Shown: piece after piece, positions 55,660 through 64,000 of the stretch
Layout: every line of letters begins with the position of its first letter
Numbering within the stretch: position 1 is the first letter of the stretch
DNA from: Chloroflexota bacterium
GTDB lineage: Bacteria > Chloroflexota > Anaerolineae > Anaerolineales > Anaerolineaceae
Direction of reading: 5' to 3'
NCBI GenBank assembly: GCA_012514645.1
Contig: JAAYZW010000016.1
Coordinates: forward strand, 17,498 to 81,497
Length of the DNA: 64,000 nucleotides
Program-made: the position numbers and the translations under genes
The notes under the pieces: model-generated
Told to the model about the DNA's origin: nothing
Databases searched by the model: none
What the model saw: only the letters and a program-made list of their open reading frames with translations

Positions 55660-56523
55660 ATGTTCGACGGAAACTTTTCGACAACGAATACAGCAGGAAC
55701 CAACCGATTCAAAGGGTTCAAAATCGGGAGCAAAGTCTTCTTGGGGATATTGATTGCCCTACTTTTGCTCATTGTGCTTACATCCGCGTTATACGAAGTG
55801 CCGGCTGGTAACATTGGCGTGGTGACACGCTTTGGAGCCGTAAACCGGGTGGCATACCCTGGAATCAACGTCAAGATTCCCTTCGTCGAGAAGGCAGTCA
55901 TGCTCAACGTGCGCACTCAAAAAGACGAGGTCGACGCAACCGCAATGTCAGAAAACCTGCAGGTGGTAACCTCACTGATCGCGGTCAATTACCACTTGGA
56001 CGGCGCCCACGCCAAAGAGGTTTATCAGAACGTCGGTCCCAATTATGCTGATATCATTGTCGCCCCTGCGATTCAGAACACTTTCAAAGCGGTTACTGCC
56101 CGGTTTTCAGCGGAGGAGTTGATCACCAAGCGAGATGATGTGCGCGAACAATCAGAAGTGGAATTATCCAAGCAGCTGGAACCGTATTTCATCGTGGTCG
56201 AAAACTTCAATATCGTGAATTTTGACTTTTCTGACGAATACCAGAACGCAATTGAAGCCAAACAGGTGGCACAACAGCAGGTGGAAACCTCTAAGCAGAT
56301 GCTCGCCCAGGCAGAGATCGATGCGCAAACCGTGATTGCCCAGGCGCAGGGTCAAGCCGATGCTCAAAAAGCGCTTGCGGAAACTGGCGCACTGACCGAT
56401 GAATACTTGCAATACCTTTTCCTGACAAAGTGGAATGGCATTTTGCCCCAGGTGATGACAAGCGGTACAGATACGATGATCGATGTCTCGCGGTTTATGA
56501 ATTTCCCACAGCAGGAGCCATAA
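55660..56523 (+). CDS. Prohibitin/SPFH-domain membrane protein
   Basis: The 287-residue protein has one N-terminal membrane helix (about 24-46), then an SPFH domain ('EVPAGNIGVVTRFGAVNRVAYPGINVKIPFVEKAVMLNVRTQ') and a long C-terminal coiled coil ('AIEAKQVAQQQVETSKQMLAQAEIDAQTVIAQAQGQADAQKAL'). This is the layout of bacterial prohibitin homologues, which form large membrane-bound rings and organise the membrane or regulate proteases. The ATG follows AAAGAGGTGAAAAT. No FtsH gene is adjacent. Confidence 0.92.
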   Translation: MFDGNFSTTNTAGTNRFKGFKIGSKVFLGILIALLLLIVLTSALYEVPAGNIGVVTRFGAVNRVAYPGINVKIPFVEKAVMLNVRTQKDEVDATAMSENLQVVTSLIAVNYHLDGAHAKEVYQNVGPNYADIIVAPAIQNTFKAVTARFSAEELITKRDDVREQSEVELSKQLEPYFIVVENFNIVNFDFSDEYQNAIEAKQVAQQQVETSKQMLAQAEIDAQTVIAQAQGQADAQKALAETGALTDEYLQYLFLTKWNGILPQVMTSGTDTMIDVSRFMNFPQQEP

Positions 56524-56633
56524 ATCTTCGACAAAAAATCGAAACACGGCAAGAAATTTGTATAATGGAAGCAGAAATACAAATATGAACTACCATTATT
56601 TATTGACAGTTATTACTTGAACAGGAGAGTAAA

Positions 56634-57086
56634 ATGGCAAAATTTGAAAGAGAAGTAGAGATTGATGCCTCAGTCGACAACACATGGCTGGTGCTTACAG
56701 ATGCGAGCCACTGGCCAAAATGGCTGCCGTTCATGGACAGTGTCACCCCAACTGGTCCCCTGAGCAAAGGCTCAGTTGTCGGCTGGGCAGACAAAGACAA
56801 AGCCGGCACGGCAACGGTTACGATTTATGATCAGGGAAAAGAATTTGAGATCGTTACCGATCTGGATGGCGATAAAGACCGGCACAACTTCACCTTACGC
56901 AGCAGCGGTGGCTTTTTTGGTCTGAGCGATGATGAAGTAAAAGTTGAATACAAGCTGGATACGTTATCTGGCGGCGGCATCATTGGTCGCTTCTTATCCG
57001 CTGGTAACCCGCGCGATATGATTCGGGTTAAAAGCACAACAACTGCTCTGCGCAAACTGGTCGAAGAGCAATTTTCTAACAATTAA
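56634..57086 (+). CDS. SRPBCC (START-like) family protein
   Basis: The 150-residue protein has the N-terminal 'FEREVEIDASVDNTWLVLTDASHWPKWLPFM' of the SRPBCC/polyketide-cyclase-like fold, which forms a deep hydrophobic ligand cavity. The ligand is unknown. The ATG follows CAGGAGAGTAAA. It is 18 nt upstream of a small membrane protein, so the two are co-transcribed. Confidence 0.87.
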   Translation: MAKFEREVEIDASVDNTWLVLTDASHWPKWLPFMDSVTPTGPLSKGSVVGWADKDKAGTATVTIYDQGKEFEIVTDLDGDKDRHNFTLRSSGGFFGLSDDEVKVEYKLDTLSGGGIIGRFLSAGNPRDMIRVKSTTTALRKLVEEQFSNN

Positions 57087-57104
57087 TATAAAGGAGCATG
57101 AATT

Positions 57105-57359
57105 ATGGGTTTACTAACATCAATACTCGTAGGTCTTCTTGCCGGCATGGCAGCATCATTTCTGATGAAGGTCAATCACAAGTGGTATATGGACATTCTT
57201 ATCGGCATCGGCGGAAGCATTTTGGGCGGCTGGATTACCAGCTTATTGACAGGGACGAACCTGGTGACCGGTTTCAACCTGACCACCTTGTTGGTCTCAA
57301 TCGGCGGCGCGGTTTTGGTTTTGCTGATCTACAATTGGCTTATCAGCCGTAAGAGATAA
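57105..57359 (+). CDS. Small membrane protein, transglycosylase-associated (GlsB/YeaQ/YmgE-like)
   Basis: The 84-residue protein has three membrane helices with Gly-rich faces ('ILVGLLAGMAASFLM', 'DILIGIGGSILGGWITSLL', 'TTLLVSIGGAVLVLLIYNWLI') and a basic end 'SRKR'. The central 'GIGGSILGGW' resembles the Tag-family 'GIVGAVLGGW' core. The role is unclear, often linked to stress. The ATG follows AAAGGAGCATGAATT. A terminator follows. Confidence 0.8.
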   Translation: MGLLTSILVGLLAGMAASFLMKVNHKWYMDILIGIGGSILGGWITSLLTGTNLVTGFNLTTLLVSIGGAVLVLLIYNWLISRKR

Positions 57360-57370
57360 TCGATACCCTG

Positions 57371-57400
57371 AAAGGTCGGCGACTCGTCGACCTTTCTTTA
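57371..57400 (+). terminator. Terminator after the small membrane protein
   Basis: AAAGGTCG(g)CG / CG(t)CGACCTTT forms a GC-rich hairpin followed by CTTTATTTATTTT, starting 11 nt after the stop. Confidence 0.75.
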
Positions 57401-57480
57401 TTTATTTTCGGCAGTAAATTAGCGGGAATATAAATTGTGTCGAAGAGCATCAAGATTACTGCAATTCTATTGTGGATGAG

Positions 57481-57755
57481 ATTGTAACAACGGTAGAAGT
57501 GGGTTCAGGATGTGAGCATAGGTGAGTTTTTTTAATCAGCCAAACCCACCTTGTTGAAATCACGGTTAATTTTCAGTTTTCAACGCCGGTACGAAGTTCT
57601 TGAGCAGCGGAGATCTGACGATGTAAGCGGTAATTGAGTGCTCACGATCGGGACCTCCCCTTACGCTTATGTATATATATCGATTTTGGCAAAAAATGTT
57701 AAGGCAAAAAACGATCGCTCATTATCTCGTCGAGAATTGCTGGTAAAGATTAATT
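57481..57755 (+). repeat. Dispersed intergenic repeat, copy C
   Basis: Module 1 ('GTGGGTTCAGGATGTGAGCA', 'TTTTTTTAATCAGCCAAACC', 'AATCACGGTTAATTTTC') is followed by module 2 ('GAGATCTGACGATGTAAGCG', 'ATTGAGTGCTCACGATCGGG', 'CTCCCCTTACGCTTATG'). Module 3 then follows ('AGGCAAAAAACGATCGCTCA', 'GAGAATTGCTG'). With copy D this is one of the two complete copies. The gap 57360-57847 otherwise holds only the terminator at its start and a possible -10 (TAAAAT) near 57783. Confidence 0.8.
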
Positions 57756-57847
57756 TCTGATCACTTTTTCCCGGATATCGGCTAAAATTCGAAACAGCAG
57801 CGCTCGTTTAATAAAGCAGGGTAAACCCCAAGAAATGGAAGGTCATT

Positions 57848-60376
57848 ATGTCAGACGATATCCCCGAAGTAAATGCAAGACGACGACGCAGAGGTTCGCA
57901 ACCTACCAATCAGGCATCCCGACCGGTGCGCAGGCAAACCCCATCTAGCCCGTCAACCAGCAGTGGCGGGATTGGCATGACCCCACCACCAACCTCTGGC
58001 GGCGGTCTGGGCGGTTCATCATCTTCCGGAGCGAGCCCTCTTGGCGGCAGCGGTGGTTTGGGCGGGCTTGGCAGTCTCCTGGGCGGCTTAGGCACTGGCA
58101 CTTCTGGCAAACGAAGTGGCTGCGGCGGCATTGTTGGCGTCATCATCCTGCTTTTAGTGATCTTTTTCGTTTTCCGAATGTGCTCAAGTGGGGGCGGTTC
58201 GCTCCTGCCCGGTCTGGATCAGAACGAGCCATTCGTTTCTCAACCAACCGAAGACACCAGCTTTGTCCAGCCGATTGGTCCAACGGCTACGCCCTGGCCA
58301 ACCGCGCTGCCATCAGATAATTCTGGTCAGACCTGGCTGGTGATGTTGTACCATAATGCCGATGATTCGGCTTTGGAACGGGACATTATGATCGACTTCA
58401 ACGAAGCAGAGTTGATCGGCTCAACTGACCAGGTAATCATCGTCAGCCAGCTTGACCGCTACCGTGGAGGTTACGGAGGCGATGGCGACTGGTCGTCGAC
58501 CCGGCGCTATCTGATCACTTACGATGACGATCTTAATCGCATTGGCTCGGAACTGATCGCCGATATTGGTGAAGTCAACATGGGCGACGGCCAAACGCTG
58601 GTAGATTTCGTTAGCTGGGCTGCCAATGCCTACCCGGCAGACAATCACGTCTTAATCATGTCTGACCATGGCATGGGTTGGCCCGGCGGTTGGTCTGATC
58701 CTGCCCCCGCGCAACGCGACAACAGCTCAAACGCACCACTGACCAATGCGATTCAGGATGACATCCTTTACCTCAACGAATTGGAGGATGCACTCAAGCA
58801 GATCCAGGCTACCACGAAAATCGAAAAGTTTGAGTTGATTGGGCTTGATGTCTGCCTGATGAGCATGATGGAAGTTTATAGCGCTCTCGCTCCATACACA
58901 AAGTATGCGGTAGCGTCAGAAGAAACCGAACCTGGTGTCGGTTGGGCGTATTCAGCCTTCCTCAGCTTGTTGGTCTACGACCCCGATGTTTCCACTGCCG
59001 ACCTGGCAGCGAATATTGTTGAAACCTATATCACCCAGGATCAGCGTGTCGTTGATGACCAGGCGCGGGCGGAGTTTTTATCTCAAAACTCAAGCGGTGG
59101 CGGGTGGTTCGTCAACCGGATGAGCGCCCAACAGCTCGCCCAACAATTAGGACAGAACATAACACTCACTGCCGTGAATCTCGAGAGTTTTCAAGTCTTA
59201 GTCGATGCGGTGAACCAGTTTTCTTATCAGCTCCAGCGCATGGATCAGCGAGTGGTCGCCCAGGCACGCAACTACGCACAATCGTACACATCAATTTTCG
59301 GCAGCAACGTGCCGGCTTCGTTTATTGACCTTGGTCATTTCGCACAGTTGGTTTACAAGAACACAAATGAAGCGAATGTGCGCACAGCTGCTGAAAACGT
59401 AATTGGTGCGCTCAACCAGGTGATTGTTGCCGAAAAACATGGGGCTGGAAAACCAGGCTCAACTGGCATCGCAATTTATTTCCCAAATTCGCAGCTATTC
59501 TCCACCGCCACCACTGGCATGCAGTCTTACACCGTGATCGCCGACAGTTTCAGCCGCTACTCCTTGTGGGATGATTTTTTGGCATATCACTACGCCGGGC
59601 GGCAATTTCAACTAAATGCGACCCAGCCTGTGGTGGTTGAACGTGCCAGCCAGATCCCCGGTTTGGGCGATATCCAGGTTGGCACGATCCAGGCTTCAGC
59701 AAATGTGGTCAGCCCGGGGGGTTCAATTGAACTGAGCACCGTTATTGATGGAGAAAACATCGGTTATATCTATTTCTTTACCGGGCTTTTTGATGAAACC
59801 TCAAACAGTATCTATGTCGCCGATACCGACTACCTCGAAAGCCCACAGACCGGGCAGGAGTCAGGGGTTTATTACCCTATCTGGCCTAACGGCGAATTCC
59901 GACTCAACTTTGTTTTCGAGCCAATTCTGTTTTCCATCACAGACGGCAGCCAGGAAGTGTTGGCACTATTCAACCCAGAAACTTACGGTCGCGATTACTC
60001 CGAAGCAACCTATTATGTAGACGGCATCTATACCTACCAGGATACTGGTGAAAGCCATACCGCCAGGCTGCTTTTCCGTGACGAGAAACTTTATAAAACG
60101 CTTGTTTTCGTTGGCGGTGATACAGCCGGCGCGCCTTACGAAATCGCCCCAAATGTTGGCGACAGCTTCACCGTCAACCGCCGCTGGCTTGACCTCGACA
60201 ATAGCGGCAATGTTAGCGGGATTTCGTTTGACCAGGGCGATACGATCACTTTTTCAGGAGCCGCGCTACAGTGGGGCACTCAATATCTTCCCGATGCCAC
60301 CTACCTGGTGGGCTTCCTTGTCGCTGATATGGACGGCAATATTACACCTGCATACACGCGGATAACTGTGAGATAG
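57848..60376 (+). CDS. Membrane-anchored C11 (clostripain-like) cysteine peptidase
   Basis: The 842-residue protein has a disordered Gly/Ser/Pro-rich N-terminal region (about 1-95), one membrane helix (about 97-116) and a linker. The C11 caspase-fold core follows with His274 in 'SDHGMGWPGG' and Cys336 in 'IGLDVCLMSMMEVY', then 'YAVASEETEPGVGWAYSAFL'. The C-terminal part (about 600-842) is beta-rich. C11 peptidases cleave after basic residues in characterised members and self-activate. There is no cleavable signal, so the N-terminal region would be cytoplasmic and the peptidase outside. The start follows AAATGGAAGGTCATT. Confidence 0.88.
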   Translation: MSDDIPEVNARRRRRGSQPTNQASRPVRRQTPSSPSTSSGGIGMTPPPTSGGGLGGSSSSGASPLGGSGGLGGLGSLLGGLGTGTSGKRSGCGGIVGVIILLLVIFFVFRMCSSGGGSLLPGLDQNEPFVSQPTEDTSFVQPIGPTATPWPTALPSDNSGQTWLVMLYHNADDSALERDIMIDFNEAELIGSTDQVIIVSQLDRYRGGYGGDGDWSSTRRYLITYDDDLNRIGSELIADIGEVNMGDGQTLVDFVSWAANAYPADNHVLIMSDHGMGWPGGWSDPAPAQRDNSSNAPLTNAIQDDILYLNELEDALKQIQATTKIEKFELIGLDVCLMSMMEVYSALAPYTKYAVASEETEPGVGWAYSAFLSLLVYDPDVSTADLAANIVETYITQDQRVVDDQARAEFLSQNSSGGGWFVNRMSAQQLAQQLGQNITLTAVNLESFQVLVDAVNQFSYQLQRMDQRVVAQARNYAQSYTSIFGSNVPASFIDLGHFAQLVYKNTNEANVRTAAENVIGALNQVIVAEKHGAGKPGSTGIAIYFPNSQLFSTATTGMQSYTVIADSFSRYSLWDDFLAYHYAGRQFQLNATQPVVVERASQIPGLGDIQVGTIQASANVVSPGGSIELSTVIDGENIGYIYFFTGLFDETSNSIYVADTDYLESPQTGQESGVYYPIWPNGEFRLNFVFEPILFSITDGSQEVLALFNPETYGRDYSEATYYVDGIYTYQDTGESHTARLLFRDEKLYKTLVFVGGDTAGAPYEIAPNVGDSFTVNRRWLDLDNSGNVSGISFDQGDTITFSGAALQWGTQYLPDATYLVGFLVADMDGNITPAYTRITVR

Positions 60377-60392
60377 TTTTTATTTCTTCCTC

Positions 60393-60424
60393 AAAGAGGC
60401 CTGAACAAAATTCAGACCTCTTTT
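60393..60424 (+). terminator. Terminator after the C11 peptidase
   Basis: AAAGAGG(c)CTGAA and TTCAG(a)CCTCTTT pair around CAAAA and end in TTTT. It lies 16 nt after the stop. Confidence 0.85.
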
Positions 60425-60625
60425 CAATTTGACCAACTTGTCGGGCACAGTCACTGTGAGACGCGTTGCGATTATGCCGCCAGGGTACAGGAGTGTCGTA
60501 TTCTGGCAATGCGTCCTGCCAGTCTGCCTTTGGTTTGGCATTTGACCAACGCGCGATCATTCGGACATGCTCTCTCACACAAGCGCTGCTTTTAGACCCC
60601 AAAATAAAAATCTGCTTTACAATCA

Positions 60626-61933
60626 ATGCCTGCCATGGAAACCAGATCAGAAAAAACCTTTTCTCTAAAAGATGTCCTCATCCTGCTTGGCTGTGTGCTG
60701 ATCATGGCGACCACCATGGGGATCGTCAATGTGGTTCTGAGCATCTTCTACCCAGCTGTTTCGGGTGATCTCGGAGTCAGCCGGGCATCATTTGCTCTGA
60801 CCGGCACCATCACGGCACTCTCCACCATGGTCGCGGCTTTGTTTTGGGGTTATCACTATTCAAAACGAGCGTTGAGAACAACCATGCTGATCAGCACAAT
60901 TATTTTTGGGCTTGCCTTCCTTGGAATGAGCCTGGCAAAAAACCTTTTCCATTTTTATGCCCTCGCGCTCGTGATCGGGGTCACCTTCGGTGGCATTTCG
61001 ATCATTCCAGTCTCAATCATTATTACCCGCCACTTTACAAAAAATACTGGCTTCATACTCAGCGCCGCTTTGGCTGGAAGCGGGCTGGGCGCAATGGTGC
61101 TTAACCCGATTATTAATACGATCATTAACAACGCCGGTTGGCAAGCCGGCTATCGGCTTATCGCTGTGGTTGTTTTTGCAGCCACCTTGCCATGCGCTAT
61201 CATGGTTACTTCCCTGACCAGCGGCGAGACACAGACCGACAAGCAATCTTCTGATGTCAGCGCAAAAACAACCGAAAGTAAATCGCCCTTCAAGCAAGCC
61301 TGGCTATGGGCTTTTCTTTCGGCTGCTTTTCTGGCGGGGCTGACCGGAGGCGGGGTTTTGGCAAATTTGCCCACCTATCTGAACGACCTGAAATTTTCGG
61401 TCAGCCATGTTTCATTCGTTACTTCTGCCTATTCCGCTTCATTAGTCTTGGGTAAATTCGTGCTCGGTTTCCTCTACGACCGGCTGGGCGCAAAAATTGC
61501 CAGCGCGATTGCAGGTTTATTGATGGCTTTAAGCCTTGTGCTGATGATGGTCATCGAGTTACCGGTAATGCTTATTCTCATGCTTATCGCAATTGGGGTC
61601 GGGCTTGCCATCGGCACCGTATCGATTACCTGGTTGGCGAACTTTTTCTTTAGCAAGGAAGATTACAGCAAATATTACGGCACCGTCCAATTCGCAAACA
61701 GTTTTGGCATTGCTGTCGGTGTGCCCACAATTGCATCAGCGCTTGAGACTCTGGCGAATACCAACGTGCTATGGATTGCGCTGGCAGTTTTGAGCATGGC
61801 AATGGTAGCACTATTCTTGATTAGCATTCGTGGAAATCAGAAAATGAAGGCAGCCAGGCTCAGTTCCAGCGATAAAGCTGCGGACACCCCGGAAACCGAA
61901 GAGCTGTTGACCACTTCAAACCCCTATGCATAA
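60626..61933 (+). CDS. MFS transporter
   Basis: The 435-residue protein has twelve predicted membrane helices in two halves, with a charged central loop (about 195-225). The MFS inter-helix motif is seen in 'FWGYHYSKRALRTTMLIS' and its second-half counterpart in 'GFLYDRLGAKIASAI'. 'YGTVQFANSFGIAVGVPTIA' is near the C-terminal half. The pattern is close to the OFA/monocarboxylate-type group, but the substrate cannot be assigned. Two ATGs (60626 and 60635) are possible. The gene seems to have its own promoter after the upstream terminator. Confidence 0.9.
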   Translation: MPAMETRSEKTFSLKDVLILLGCVLIMATTMGIVNVVLSIFYPAVSGDLGVSRASFALTGTITALSTMVAALFWGYHYSKRALRTTMLISTIIFGLAFLGMSLAKNLFHFYALALVIGVTFGGISIIPVSIIITRHFTKNTGFILSAALAGSGLGAMVLNPIINTIINNAGWQAGYRLIAVVVFAATLPCAIMVTSLTSGETQTDKQSSDVSAKTTESKSPFKQAWLWAFLSAAFLAGLTGGGVLANLPTYLNDLKFSVSHVSFVTSAYSASLVLGKFVLGFLYDRLGAKIASAIAGLLMALSLVLMMVIELPVMLILMLIAIGVGLAIGTVSITWLANFFFSKEDYSKYYGTVQFANSFGIAVGVPTIASALETLANTNVLWIALAVLSMAMVALFLISIRGNQKMKAARLSSSDKAADTPETEELLTTSNPYA

Positions 61934-61988
61934 TTCCTGTCCCCTCAGCGAATGATATAATGCCAGGTCTTGATTAAACGGACTTAAC

Positions 61989-62348
61989 ATGCGGCGCAGC
62001 TTCTTCTTATTTGTTGGCTTCCTGGCTCTGGGGCTTGGTATCTTAGGCATGGCATTACCGGTCTTGCCGACCACACCTTTTTTGCTGGTGGCTGGTGCCA
62101 TGTTTGTTCGCAGTTCGGACCGCATGGCAAACTGGCTTTTCAACCACAAGCTCTTTGGTCCCCCGGTGCGAAACTATATGGAACACCGCACAGTCGACAA
62201 GCGCAGCAAAATTCTCGCGTTGGCGCTTTTGTGGCCCACGATCTTAATCTCTGCATTCGTTGTAGAGCAAACCTGGCTGAAAGTGCTGCTGATCGTTATC
62301 GCCCTTGTAGTGAGCTTGCATATCTTGAGCCTGAAATCCAGCAGCTAA
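61989..62348 (+). CDS. DUF454 (YbaN-like) membrane protein
   Basis: The 119-residue protein matches DUF454: 'LALGLGILGMALPVLPTTPFLLVAGAMFVRSSDRMANWLFNHKLFGP' followed by 'YMEHRTVDKRSKILAL' and two C-terminal helices. The function is unknown. TATAAT lies about 30 nt before the ATG ('GATATAATGCC'). The gene is transcribed away from the MFS gene on the same strand but appears to have its own promoter. Confidence 0.88.
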   Translation: MRRSFFLFVGFLALGLGILGMALPVLPTTPFLLVAGAMFVRSSDRMANWLFNHKLFGPPVRNYMEHRTVDKRSKILALALLWPTILISAFVVEQTWLKVLLIVIALVVSLHILSLKSSS

Positions 62349-62399
62349 AAGTAACCTTTAGTGTAAATCTTCAAATACCACACCTAGACAATTGTAAGG

Positions 62400-63053
62400 C
62401 TACATTGAAAGTGCGATCACCAAAATCCACAAAATGAATGCGAAGAATATTGACCACTCCGAAATTGCAAATTTTGACACCCGTGGGCGGGTTTTTTCGG
62501 TGGTGTCGAGTGTGTGGCGATCCTGATCGCGAACTGACCACATTAGACCAAGAAAGATCCCAAAAGCAAGCACCGGCAGCATTCCGACCAACCCGAGAGC
62601 TCGCGGCACAACCTGGTTGTCAGCATTTTGCAGTGCGATTGCCAATGAGAATAACAGGACCATCAAAAACCCTCCTCTGAAGAAGGCGACTGCAACGGCG
62701 ATATGCTCTTTCATTTTTTCCATGGGAAAAACACCAACCATGCTCAACGCGACGCCTGTGGCTGTTCCTAAAACCATGCCTGCCTTAGCCCAAAAACTGG
62801 GCAGAATCAATCCCAGTGAGAGGCTCACGATTACGATACAAATGCCTGCCAGGATCATCCCAAGGTTGAAGACCCAGGCAAGCCGCGAGACGCTGACTTC
62901 ACCAAGCTCTGAAATAAAATGGTTGAGAAATGAGTATTTTTGTCCTTCGGTGCCTCGATAGGCAAGGCTTGGAACAATCACACCGATCAAACCAAAAAAC
63001 ACTCCAATCAAACCGGCAATTTTGAGTGTCGTGGGGTTAGCGAGTAGGTTCAT
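62400..63053 (-). CDS. DUF998-like membrane protein
   Basis: I start at ATG 63053 ('MNLLANPTTLKIAG', 217 residues) because GAGGTGCGCC precedes it; the ORF track adds 16 polar residues. The protein has six membrane helices and the DUF998 hallmark 'YSFLNHFISELGE' after the first helix, then 'GVFPMEKMKEHIAVAVAFF'. The function is unknown. It is convergent with the DUF454 gene. Confidence 0.85.
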   Translation of the reverse strand: MNLLANPTTLKIAGLIGVFFGLIGVIVPSLAYRGTEGQKYSFLNHFISELGEVSVSRLAWVFNLGMILAGICIVIVSLSLGLILPSFWAKAGMVLGTATGVALSMVGVFPMEKMKEHIAVAVAFFRGGFLMVLLFSLAIALQNADNQVVPRALGLVGMLPVLAFGIFLGLMWSVRDQDRHTLDTTEKTRPRVSKFAISEWSIFFAFILWILVIALSM

Positions 63054-63214
63054 GGCGCACCTCTGTTTGTTGATAACAAGCTCTAACATATAGTATAACA
63101 TCGCTGGCGGCTTGTTTTTAAGCTACAAGCTATTTAACATAACAATTCTGAACATGGACGATTTGGATATAGAATGCACGGTTAATCGGACTCCCATTTT
63201 GAGGCTGCTGCATT

Positions 63215-63475
63215 GCTATTGCAACACCTGTAAGAGTGGGTTCAGGACGTGAGCAAGGAGATCTTTTTTAATCAGGCAAACCCAACCCCTTGGGATGACG
63301 GTTAATTTTCGGTTTTCATTGCTTGTCCGCGGTTCTTGAGCTGGTGAGGTCTGACTAATTAAGCGGTTATTGAGTACTCACGATTGGCACATTCCCCTAC
63401 CCGATGAAAATATAGATTTTGCAAATTAACCAGGCAAAGAACCATAGTCTATTTTCTTATTGAGAATTGCTGTTA
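63215..63475 (+). repeat. Dispersed intergenic repeat, copy D
   Basis: Module 1 ('GTGGGTTCAGGACGTGAGCA', 'TTTTTTAATCAGGCAAACCC', 'GACGGTTAATTTTCGG'), module 2 ('GGTCTGACTAATTAAGCGGT', 'TGAGTACTCACGATTGGCAC') and module 3 ('AGGCAAAGAACCATAGTC', 'TTGAGAATTGCTG') occur in the same order as copy C. The gap 63054-63684 has no gene before the final partial CDS. Confidence 0.8.
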
Positions 63476-63519
63476 TTCAACGAATCGAGGTTGATTAATG
63501 TCAATTCTACTTGTTTTGT

Positions 63520-63562
63520 TTGCCTGTTCCTCTCGCTTATGTTATACTTTTCACAAGTATAA
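63520..63562 (+). promoter_or_regulatory. Promoter with an overlapping palindrome before the LDH2-type gene
   Basis: TTGCCT (63520-63525), 17 nt and TATACT (63543-63548) form a plausible promoter. The palindrome TTATACTT-TTCAC-AAGTATAA (63542-63562) overlaps the -10 element and the transcription start, which is where a repressor could bind. Confidence 0.55.
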
Positions 63563-63684
63563 ATAGGTGCCAAAACCTACAGTTTTTCCAACAACTAAGC
63601 TGACCAAGTCTTTACAGAAAATGCCTTACACCGTTGAAGGCATACAATTACTCAAAGCTCTCAAATCGAAAGGAGAATATAGCA

Positions 63685-64000
63685 ATGGAAGAAACCAGAC
63701 CTTATGTATCATGGGAATTGATGGATGCATTCCTCACCGATGCCTTCGTCGGCTACGGGGTTCCCCGTGAAGAAGCCGCAATCTGCGCAGACGTACTGCT
63801 CGAAAGCGACCGTAGAGGTATCGAAAGTCACGGCTGTAATCGCTTCAAACCAATTTATATCGACCGCATCGTAGCAGGAATACAAAACCCGGTAACCAAG
63901 ATTGATATCCTCAAAGAAACCGCCACAACAGCCGTACTGGACGCCAACGATGGCATGGGCATGATCGCCAGTCACCGCGCGATGGAGATGGCAATCGACA
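63685..64000 (+). CDS. LDH2/malate dehydrogenase-family oxidoreductase (5' part)
   Basis: The open frame starts at ATG 63685 after AAAGGAGAATATAGCA and runs off the window after 105 codons, so it is missing from the ORF track. The product begins 'MEETRPYVSWELMDAFLTDA' and continues with 'DVLLESDRRGIESHGCNRF' and 'VLDANDGMGMIASHRAMEMAI'. That is the N-terminal pattern of the LDH2 family of NAD(P)-dependent 2-hydroxyacid dehydrogenases (malate, lactate, ureidoglycolate). The catalytic His lies in 'ESHG'. The substrate cannot be fixed from this part. Confidence 0.9.
   Translation, partial: MEETRPYVSWELMDAFLTDAFVGYGVPREEAAICADVLLESDRRGIESHGCNRFKPIYIDRIVAGIQNPVTKIDILKETATTAVLDANDGMGMIASHRAMEMAID

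Noticed and set aside
60342-60626. 94-aa reverse ORF overlapping the C11 gene end and terminator
   Set aside because: It reads through a strong terminator hairpin, has no ribosome-binding site and resembles no family I know.

Overview
The window looks like a chromosomal segment of a Chloroflexota bacterium, most likely an Anaerolineae-type anaerobe. This is an inference. It rests on many lipoproteins and single-pass proteins with Pro/Thr 'PTATP' linkers, two NBR1-type Ig-like lipoproteins inside a glycolysis cluster, a T-box in front of pheST, a CIRCE-controlled hrcA-grpE-dnaK-dnaJ cluster, a long-form formate-THF ligase and a MurE with an unusual EDPR motif. No rRNA or other definitive taxonomic marker is present.

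Layout. 0-6.7 kb: a membrane protein, a TfoX-N protein, a LysM protein, a LOG/HAD pair, an S41 protease and a PepF-like oligopeptidase. 6.8-10.2 kb: formate-THF ligase and a lipoprotein, reverse strand. 10.6 kb: tRNA-Leu(UAA). 10.9-13.1 kb: a membrane protein followed directly by murE. 13.2-15.9 kb: a small membrane protein and a degenerate PP2C-like transmembrane protein with a propeller-like exterior. 16-22.8 kb: a BcsL/CelD-type acyltransferase and the heat-shock cluster hrcA-grpE-dnaK-dnaJ-prmA. 23-29 kb: GNAT, YitT, cupin-PadR, acyl-ACP thioesterase, DUF368 and NAPRTase-like genes. 29-33.4 kb: T-box-pheS-pheT-DsrE-like, followed by a decayed second DsrE/F-like gene. 33.6-40.5 kb: yvcK-gap-pgk-two Ig-like lipoproteins-tpiA, all on the reverse strand. 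41-46.7 kb: FHA protein, gyrA, birA and a sensor kinase.

46.8-53.5 kb is the odd part. Three tightly packed, visibly AT-richer reverse-strand genes encode a 1610-residue protein with a C-terminal P-loop ATPase, a second 440-residue P-loop ATPase, and a 168-residue three-helix membrane protein. They are followed by about 700 bp of mostly non-coding DNA with a relic of an IS256-type transposase, then tRNA-Val(CAC). This is the best candidate for an undescribed system, possibly an NTPase-plus-membrane-effector conflict or signalling module; the function is inference. 54.4-64 kb: a SUMF-like lipoprotein, SPFH, SRPBCC, a Tag-type small membrane protein, a C11 (clostripain-like) peptidase anchored in the membrane, an MFS transporter, a DUF454 protein, a DUF998 protein and the start of an LDH2-family dehydrogenase cut by the window edge.

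Five intergenic regions (about 1.9-2.1, 10.2-10.5, 40.5-40.9, 57.5-57.8 and 63.2-63.5 kb) hold copies of one dispersed modular repeat family, with the module order permuted in one copy. Several genes have a TATAAT-like hexamer 6-7 nt before the ATG, which suggests leaderless transcripts.
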